A DNA stretch of 9,434 bases from assembly GCA_910579485.1 (NCBI GenBank), contig CAJTVO010000126.1, forward strand, positions 1 to 9,434, in the 5' to 3' direction. This DNA comes from an uncultured Oscillospiraceae bacterium. GTDB taxonomy: Bacteria > Bacillota > Clostridia > Oscillospirales > Oscillospiraceae. This document shows positions 6,285 to 9,434 of this stretch, piece by piece. The notes under the pieces were generated by a model, which saw nothing but the letters and a program-made list of their open reading frames with translations, did not search any database and was not told where the DNA came from. Made by a program: the position numbers and the translations under genes. Every line of letters begins with the position of its first letter. The stretch's first letter is position 1.

Positions 6285-7382
6285 ATGAAAAAGATAAAAC
6301 TGCCGCTGAAAATACTCCTGGGGGTACTGGCGCTCCTGATGCTGGTGATCCTGGGCTATGTCGTCTACGTCTTTGCCGCCTACTATCGGGTGGAAGATAA
6401 TCAGGTCCTGCCCGTTGTATCCATGAACGGCGCGGACCACGGCGGACCGGCCTCCGGAGAGCTGTACCGGATCGCCTCCTACAACATCGGCTTCGGGGCC
6501 TATAGCAACGACTACAGCTTCTTCATGGACGGCGGCAAGGAGAGCCGCGCCCGCTCCCCGGAAGCCGTCAACGAGAACGTCTCCGGCGCCATGGAGACGG
6601 TGAGCGCCATCGCCCCCCAGTTCCTCCTCCTCCAGGAGGTGGACGTGGACGGCACCCGCAGCTACCACATCAACGAGCTGGACCTGATCGACGGGAAGGC
6701 TTCCGGCCTTTTCCACAGCCGCACCTTCGCCCAGAACTACGACAGCCCCTACCTCTTCTGGCCTCTTCTGGAGCCCCACGGGGCAAATCGGGCGGGACAG
6801 GTCACCTGCTCGGCCTTCCCCATCGCCTCGGCCCTCCGCCGCCAGCTGCCCATTGAGAATGGCTTCATGAAGCTGGTGGATTGCGACCGGTGCTACTCCG
6901 TCCAGCGCGTCCCCATGGCGGAGGGGGGCCGGGAGCTGGTGCTGTATAACCTGCACCTGTCCGCCTATACCTCCGACGGGGCCATCGCGGAGGAGCAGCT
7001 GGAGATGCTGTTCGCCGACATGCTCTCGGAGTTCGAGAAGGGCAACTATACTATCGCCGGCGGGGACTTTAACAAGGATCTGCTGGGCAATTCCTCGGAG
7101 ATTTTCGGGGTATCCGGCCCCGCCTACACCTGGGCCCAGCCCATCCCGGCCTCCCTAGTGCCGGAGGGCCTGACCATCATCGCCCCCTTTGACGAGGAGA
7201 ACCCCGCCGCTTCCTGCCGGAACGCAGACCGGCCCTACGGCCCCGACAACTACCGCGTCACGGTGGACGGCTTCATCGTCTCCGACAACGTGGAGGTCCG
7301 CCGGGCCCGGGTGTGGGAGACCGGCTTCCGCTGGAGCGACCACAACCCGGTATACATGGATTTCGTTTTGCAGTCACGGTAG
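6285..7382 (+). CDS. Membrane-anchored endonuclease/exonuclease/phosphatase family protein (365 aa)
   Basis: Metal-dependent phosphodiesterase/nuclease fold (EEP, DNase I-like), anchored by an uncleaved N-terminal helix (about residues 8-32 after KKIKLPLK), so the domain probably faces outside. All catalytic boxes are visible: SYNIGFG with N67, LLQEVD with E118, YNLHLSAY with H224, GGDFN with D261 and N263, DGFIVSDN with D328, and WSDHNPV with D352-H353. Extracellular Bacillota members are poorly characterised; phospholipid, nucleic acid or phosphoinositide-like substrates are all possible. ATG 6285 has AAAGGAG 11 nt upstream; an overlapping mini-frame, ATG CCC GTA TGA, lies between. It follows the U32 gene by 42 bp in the same direction. 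Its stop codon lies exactly where the ISAs1 remnant begins, so the last few residues may have been replaced when the element decayed. Confidence 0.88.
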   Translation: MKKIKLPLKILLGVLALLMLVILGYVVYVFAAYYRVEDNQVLPVVSMNGADHGGPASGELYRIASYNIGFGAYSNDYSFFMDGGKESRARSPEAVNENVSGAMETVSAIAPQFLLLQEVDVDGTRSYHINELDLIDGKASGLFHSRTFAQNYDSPYLFWPLLEPHGANRAGQVTCSAFPIASALRRQLPIENGFMKLVDCDRCYSVQRVPMAEGGRELVLYNLHLSAYTSDGAIAEEQLEMLFADMLSEFEKGNYTIAGGDFNKDLLGNSSEIFGVSGPAYTWAQPIPASLVPEGLTIIAPFDEENPAASCRNADRPYGPDNYRVTVDGFIVSDNVEVRRARVWETGFRWSDHNPVYMDFVLQSR

Positions 7383-7395
7383 GGGATCGCCGTGA
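7374..7395. repeat. Inverted repeat around the stop codon / IS junction
   Basis: TCACGG (7374-7379) and CCGTGA (7390-7395) are perfect 6-bp arms around a 10-nt loop that contains the TAG stop. It is not followed by a clear T-run, so it is a poor terminator. It coincides with the junction between the phosphatase-family gene and the ISAs1 remnant and may reflect the recombination event. Confidence 0.3.
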
Positions 7396-7826
7396 TCTCG
7401 TTGCTTTTCTCTTCGCAGGCCAGCTGTCCCAATACCAACCCGCACTCTGTCGAAAAAGCACTTACTACATGAAGCGCCCGCTTCTTTGCGTCCTTTGTCC
7501 GCCGCGCCTGCTTTCCGTCTACTGCTACCACGCCGCTGATGCTTTCTACCGCATCCTTCATCCACTCAATGAACACTGTATGTAGCTGCCGGGTGTCTAT
7601 GGCTTTCACAACATTCATCTGGTATGCCATTCTCCAGTTTGATATACTTTTTCAGCCATTTTTCCTTGCTTTTGCCGAACATCTCTACCTTTACATAGGA
7701 TGTTGCTCCGCATATCACTGCTGCCAGAAAAATGAACAGCACTTCATGTAGCGGGTACCATACGCTCCGCTCTCGATGGCTGTCTTCTATCTCTTCCAAC
7801 ACTTCCAACAAACTTAGTTTCTTCAT
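7383..7826 (-). pseudogene. ISAs1 family transposase, N-terminal remnant with frameshift
   Basis: Reads on the minus strand from ATG 7826 (AGGAGG 10 nt upstream): MKKLSLLEVLEEIEDSHRE, then a hydrophobic WYPLHEVLFIFLAAVICG and EMFGKSKEKWLKKYI, the N-terminal part of ISAs1 (H-repeat type) transposases. At about 7615-7620 the homology moves to another frame (after ENGIP, resuming near VVKAIDTRQLHTVFIEWM), which suggests a small deletion. It continues through VVAVDGKQARRT (first catalytic Asp), ALHVVSAFSTECGLVLGQ and SNEITAIP, and stops at 7382. The remaining two thirds, including the other catalytic residues, are missing. It cannot encode an active transposase. Family membership is recognised from motifs; the exact IS is not known. 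Confidence 0.8.
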
Positions 7827-7859
7827 CGGTATACTGCCTCCTATCACCTGCTTCTCTAC

Positions 7860-7865
7860 AGTATA
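7860..7865 (-). promoter_or_regulatory. Possible extended -10 of the ISAs1 remnant
   Basis: On the minus strand TATACT is preceded by TGG, an extended -10 placed about 30 bp before the transposase ATG. No good -35 is seen. It may be the original IS promoter. Confidence 0.3.
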
Positions 7866-7925
7866 CCATCTCGTTTCCTCTTCAGCTACATTTTGTTAAT
7901 ACTTTCTTTACTCATTCAATTACCG

Positions 7926-8015
7926 TGGCACGCTACGTGTCAAAAAAGATGCTTCGCATCTTTTTTGAGAAGGGTTTCGCTTCGCGCTACGCCTCGGTCA
8001 TGCGCCTTTGGCGCA
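7926..8015. repeat. Tract of short hairpins with 3-nt loops
   Basis: Successive small inverted repeats, each with a 3-nt loop: TGGCACG-CTA-CGTGTCA (7926-7942, one G-T pair), a 12-bp stem around TTC (7941-7967), CGC-TTC-GCG (7978-7986), GCG-CTA-CGC (7984-7992) and TGCGCC-TTT-GGCGCA (8001-8015). No coding sequence was recognised here on either strand. It looks like a structured non-coding or mobile-element end sequence; identity unknown. Confidence 0.55.
7941..7967. terminator. Perfect 12-bp hairpin with A6/T6 arms, possible bidirectional terminator
   Basis: The arms CAAAAAAGATGC and GCATCTTTTTTG pair perfectly around TTC. A GC-containing top with a T6 run on whichever strand is read resembles a bidirectional intrinsic terminator. 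There is no intact gene ending nearby, so it may instead be part of a repeat element. Confidence 0.4.
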
Positions 8016-8130
8016 CAATTTGACGCTCGCTCCGCACAAAGAGTTTTTCCCACGTACACGCCGTATGAAAAACAAGTTCAATTTATTTGCCGCCTGTGGG
8101 CAGCAATCCTACGGAGGGCTTTTATAGTAA

Positions 8131-8244
8131 AAGCAGCTGAAAGAAACGGGGAATTGGGAAAAGAAATATCTGCATAGAAGTTTCCGAAAAATCGACCCAG
8201 AAAAACTGAAGGCATATGTTGCAGCCCATCTAGACGCATACCAA
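8131..8244 (+). pseudogene. IS630-like transposase N-terminal remnant
   Basis: A frame opening after a stop at 8128 reads KQLKETGNWEKKYLHRSF, then RKIDPEKLKAYVAAHLDAYQ. This resembles the end of the helix-turn-helix and the linker of IS630-family transposases (usually ...KETG..., ...PEKLKAYV..HPDAY...). Homology fades after DAYQ (about 8244); the frame runs on without recognisable motifs. Both the preceding N-terminus and the DDE domain are missing. The assignment rests on a short motif and is moderate. Confidence 0.5.
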
Positions 8245-8402
8245 TGTGGTAACTATAACAGACGATCACGCCATCGGGACGCATATCCGGCTCCTTGGTC
8301 TCCAGTCCGCCGGACAGTCCGGTCAGATGCTTTCTAGCCCTGTTCCTCGAAGGAATCAGGAACGGCTCTCAGAGACAGCTGGTGGTGGGGGAGCAGTTGA
8401 AA
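8245..8402. other. Unassigned stretch between IS630 remnant and minus-strand remnant
   Basis: No gene was recognised on either strand. The stretch holds compact palindromes: CCGGAC-A-GTCCGG (8310-8322) and TTCCT-CGA-AGGAA (8343-8355, nested in GTTCCT/AGGAAC 8342-8363). A minus-strand frame here (LTGLSGGLETKEPDMRPDGV) looks protein-like but matches nothing I know. Confidence 0.4.
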
Positions 8403-8600
8403 CTACTGATAATCCAAGTCCTCCTTCGGGTCGAAGGATAGATAGCGCTCGTCCAGTAGGAAAGTAAGGCGCCTGTCCAGCTCATCACTAGGAGCCCCTT
8501 GCTCCACCGCTCGTAAGTAAAGGTTTTTCACCGGATTTATAGTGTCCAGCAGATCCGGTAGAAACAACAATCTGTTCCTCAGGCCGGCCTGTATACACTT
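8403..8600 (-). pseudogene. Unidentified protein, C-terminal remnant (65 codons)
   Basis: On the minus strand a frame without any ATG runs from 8600 to TAG at 8403-8405. Its tail reads YLRAVEQGAPSDELDRRL then TFLLDERYLSFDPKEDLDYQ, an acidic, helical, well-formed protein end unlike random translation. An in-frame stop lies directly upstream (8601-8603). It appears to be the 3' end of a gene whose front was lost, probably cargo of the same element that left the neighbouring debris. I cannot name the family. The perfect inverted repeat TCCTTCG-GGT-CGAAGGA (8422-8438) lies inside it. Confidence 0.4.
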
Positions 8601-8666
8601 TTATCAGTGATGGTCCGGCACACAGCGCATCAAGGCCGAAACTTTTGTAGCGGTCGATTTTATCTG

Positions 8667-9050
8667 GAGTTGAAACCGAAGCCGGAGGAGGGATTCAAGC
8701 TGGACGCCACACCCACCTACTTCACCATCCAGGACGGCAAAGCCACGACTGTCACCATCACCAACAAGGCTTTCAGCGGCATTCTCATCCACAAAACTGA
8801 TTCCGTTACCGGCAAGGGAATTTATGGCGTGACCTTCCTTCTCTACGACAGCAGCCATAAGCCCATCGGGCAGTACACCTCTGACAATTCCGGATACGTT
8901 TATATTGAGGGGTTGACCACCTCCGGGCGGTATTACCTGCAGGAGCTGGAAAATAAGGGCTATGTCCCCGATACCCAGCTGAAAACGGTCTATGTCACCG
9001 CAGGCGAGACCACCCTGGTAGAGTGGAAGAATATCCCCATCACCGCTCAA
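8667..9050 (+). pseudogene. Cna-B/SpaA-type surface pilin repeat, internal fragment
   Basis: Internal piece of a Gram-positive surface adhesin or pilin, normally built from Cna-B/SpaA beta-sandwich domains and anchored to the wall by sortase. The fragment starts in the end of one domain (PEEGFKLDATPTYFTIQDG, TVTITNKAF) and covers one further domain: GILIHKTDSVTGKGIYGVTF (the Lys of an isopeptide-type first strand), FLLYDSSHKPIGQYTSD, YIEGLTTSGRYYLQELEN with the Glu of the usual xxE box, GYVPDTQLKTVYVTAGE and VEWKNIPIT. There is no signal peptide and no LPxTG, so it cannot be a functional surface protein. The frame is open from 8562, with ATG 8610 as the only reasonable start, but without a ribosome binding site. 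The frame continues unbroken into the recombinase downstream. Confidence 0.75.
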
Positions 9051-9434
9051 GAGTTACTATGTAAAGGGTGGAGTCACCACCTAATACATATGGTCTTACA
9101 CAGCGCCTTGGAGCAGGCGGTAAAGGAGGGCCTCATCAAGAAAAATCCCACCGATGGCTGTAATCCTCCCAAGCTGGAGCGGAAAGAGATGAAGGTCATC
9201 CAGCCTGAACAGATCGGTGCATACCTCCAGGCCGCAGCAAACCGCAATGTCCTTCCGATGTTTTATCTGGAATTGACCAGCGGCTTGCGCAGGGGAGAAC
9301 TGCTTGCCCTTCTCTGGACTGACCTGGATCTGGAGAAGAAAAGCATATCCGTCTGCAAATCCGTCCGGGGCAGCCAGGGAGAACTGAAGGTCAGCGCCCC
9401 CAAGACCCGGCACTCTATCCGTACGGTGGTGATC
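9051..9434 (+). pseudogene. Tyrosine recombinase (integrase) core, N-terminally replaced, runs off the window
   Basis: From about 9081 the frame reads LIHMVLHSALEQAVKEGLIK, the end of the core-binding SAM-like domain of phage/ICE integrases. It goes on with NPTDGCNPPKLERKEMKVI, then the catalytic domain with TSGLRRGELLALLW (box I, first catalytic Arg) and KTRHSIRTVVI (the region after the catalytic Lys). The DNA-binding N-terminus, usually 120-150 residues, is missing and is replaced in frame by the pilin-like fragment. The HxxR and Tyr boxes would lie beyond the window, so it is unknown whether the C-terminus is intact. The family is that of integrases of conjugative elements of Clostridia. 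Loss of the arm-binding part makes normal site-specific integration unlikely. Confidence 0.78.
9058..9090. repeat. 33-nt imperfect palindrome at the pilin-integrase junction
   Basis: TATGTA-aag-GGTGG, loop AGTCA, CCACC-taa-TACATA. Of 14 positions per arm 11 pair; the three mismatches form one internal bulge. It covers the exact place where the Cna-B homology ends and the integrase homology begins, within an unbroken frame. Confidence 0.6.

Noticed and set aside
5004..6956. A 650-codon minus-strand open frame
   Set aside because: It is the GC-rich antisense of the U32 and phosphatase-family genes, both with complete motifs on the plus strand.
7926..8015. CRISPR array or integron attC site
   Set aside because: There are no equal-length direct repeats with spacers, and no attC core boxes; the units are different hairpins of different size.
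7893..8177. A 94-codon plus-strand frame across the hairpin tract
   Set aside because: It has no ribosome binding site and reads through hairpins; only its last part overlaps the IS630-like remnant, in a different frame.
8604..9050. A 148-codon minus-strand frame
   Set aside because: It is the antisense of the Cna-B fragment, whose plus-strand translation shows the domain pattern clearly.

Overview
The window looks like chromosomal DNA of a GC-rich gut-type Clostridia (Bacillota, probably Oscillospiraceae; Flavonifractor/Lawsonibacter-like organisms would fit). Reasons: Gram-positive style AGGAGG ribosome binding sites, strong G/C bias at third codon positions, the pairing of mltG with a U32/TrhP gene as seen in Bacillota, and debris of ISAs1, IS630 and integrative-element genes typical of these genomes. 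The genus is inferred, not demonstrated.

Left part (1-1890): two minus-strand genes form a small unit, a DUF2752 membrane protein followed 23 bp later by a zinc-ribbon/DUF4234 membrane protein. A good minus-strand promoter lies at 1682-1710 and overlaps an inverted repeat. A separate, near-consensus plus-strand promoter (1857-1885) drives the next block.

Centre (1925-7382): plus-strand housekeeping and envelope genes. A WecG/TagA/CpsF glycosyltransferase overlaps thymidylate kinase (tmk) by ATGA. After a convergent minus-strand gene for a 60-residue protein with 19 cysteines come mltG (endolytic murein transglycosylase), a U32 protein of the TrhP tRNA-hydroxylation family 5 bp later, and a membrane-anchored endonuclease/exonuclease/phosphatase-family protein. 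The common theme is envelope synthesis plus tRNA modification, but no single pathway links all of them.

Right part (7383-9434): composition becomes visibly more AT-rich and no intact gene is seen. The tract is a patchwork of mobile-element remnants. An ISAs1 transposase on the minus strand is frameshifted and cut off exactly at the stop codon of the preceding gene. Next comes a tract of tiny hairpins with 3-nt loops, a short IS630 N-terminal remnant, an unidentified minus-strand C-terminal remnant, and one long open frame. That frame joins a Cna-B/SpaA pilin-like repeat to the core of a tyrosine recombinase. A 33-nt imperfect palindrome (9058-9090) sits exactly at the join. The chimera and its palindrome, the cysteine-rich mini-protein and the hairpin tract are the items most worth a second look. 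No CRISPR array, rRNA or tRNA gene was seen.
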